This document shows positions 6,403 through 6,763 of a stretch of 6,763 bases of DNA, piece by piece (the stretch's first letter is position 1; every line of letters starts with the position of its first letter). The translations under genes and the position numbers were made by a program. The notes below the pieces were generated by a model. That model was not told the origin of the DNA and made no database searches. It saw only the letters and a list, made by a program, of their open reading frames with translations. This DNA is from CAILHX01 sp964511385 (lineage in GTDB: Bacteria > Pseudomonadota > Gammaproteobacteria > Burkholderiales > Methylophilaceae): positions 1 to 6,763 of the forward strand of contig CAZEFE010000024.1 of assembly GCA_964511385.1 (NCBI GenBank), given 5' to 3'.

Positions 6403-6763
6403 CGGAGGCGGAAGCCCGCTACAGCGCGCTCTACCGCCTCTGGCAGGTCTATCTGCACATGCGGGCGTGGGGCCGCGCAGAATACGACGACCTTGAATCG
6501 GAGGCCCGCGAGCAGTTCAGCGAGCTCGTGACCACGGGGGCACTCTTCTCGTACGTCGAGGACTGCAAGCGCGATGTGCTGCGCGCGGGAATCAGTGTCC
6601 AGGATCGATGGCTTGATGTGCTCTGCATGGGCCGAGTCAGCCCGGGCCAGGCCCTCCCGAAGGCTGATGCTGATCACATCGGGGAGATTCTGGACGAGAT
6701 CTACCCGATGCTCGTACGGCTCGATCCTGATGCGCAGCCGTCCGCATCGCCATCAACTGACAG
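6399..6763 (+). CDS. Hypothetical protein coupled to hsdS, 3' end beyond right edge
   Basis: An open frame of 121 codons runs from an ATG at 6399 to the window end without a stop, so the gene is partial. The ATG overlaps the hsdS stop as ATGA, and GGAG (6387-6390) lies 8 nt upstream, a strong case for translational coupling and a real gene. I do not recognise the protein. The N-terminus (MTEAEARYSALYRLWQVYLH) and the next stretch (MRAWGRAEYDDLESEAREQF) are amphipathic, aromatic-rich helices. ALFSYVEDCKRDVLRAG and HIGEILDEIYPMLVRL continue the all-helical character, and the last visible residues are Pro/Ser-rich. Cysteines are at about 54 and 75. There is no signal peptide, membrane segment, helicase motif or nuclease motif in the visible part. 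Candidates include a small accessory subunit of the R-M complex or the helical start of a larger protein; neither can be chosen. Confidence 0.75.
   Translation, partial: MTEAEARYSALYRLWQVYLHMRAWGRAEYDDLESEAREQFSELVTTGALFSYVEDCKRDVLRAGISVQDRWLDVLCMGRVSPGQALPKADADHIGEILDEIYPMLVRLDPDAQPSASPSTD

Noticed and set aside
1..6763. CRISPR array, tRNA, rRNA, insertion sequence or attachment site
   Set aside because: No regularly spaced repeats, cloverleaf, transposase or terminal inverted repeats were seen on either strand.

Overview
The window is GC-rich bacterial DNA with tightly packed genes. It contains two runs of exactly 100 N, which suggests a draft or metagenome-assembled scaffold. The overall look (GC-rich codons, the flavour of the methylase and ATPase proteins) would fit a planctomycete or another high-GC environmental bacterium, but nothing here fixes the taxon. 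The gene content is that of a defence island: a restriction-modification locus next to a GHKL ATPase of the MORC/MutL-like kind known from R-M neighbourhoods.

Left arm, minus strand (1-2273). A gene at 723-2273 encodes a GHKL-fold ATPase of about 516 codons as placed. It has a clear N box and DNGRGM motif and an S5-like segment with a TKQ lysine, followed by an unassigned C-terminal domain. Downstream of it come a strong GC hairpin (671-702) and then a second minus-strand gene (1-601) that runs off the left edge. That protein is unrecognised. Both genes are preceded by the same Shine-Dalgarno core, AAAGGA.

Intergenic divergent region (2274-2773). No convincing gene lies here. Read as minus-strand RNA, it would be a structured leader for the ATPase gene. 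Two copies of a short hairpin (2291-2309 and 2466-2486) share most of their sequence, differ by pairing-preserving substitutions, and are each followed by GAAAG. The proximal copy sits directly upstream of the ribosome-binding site. A plausible promoter lies at about 2508-2535 on the minus strand.

Right arm, plus strand (2774-6763). Three genes overlap stop-to-start by 4 bases (GTGA, then ATGA), so they form one translationally coupled operon. The first encodes an HsdR-N-type PD-(D/E)XK nuclease domain fused to an HsdM-type N6-adenine methyltransferase. The second encodes an HsdS specificity subunit with two target-recognition domains. The third is an unrecognised protein that runs off the right edge.

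Working model (inference): HsdS directs a single nuclease-methylase polypeptide to a bipartite site, as in BcgI-like type IIB systems. The divergent GHKL ATPase and the two unknown proteins may add an ATP-dependent clamp, loop or control function. No SF2 translocase (the rest of HsdR) is visible in the window. Both N runs fall inside diagnostic parts of the two main enzymes, so intactness of the ATPase lid and of the methylase core cannot be confirmed here.
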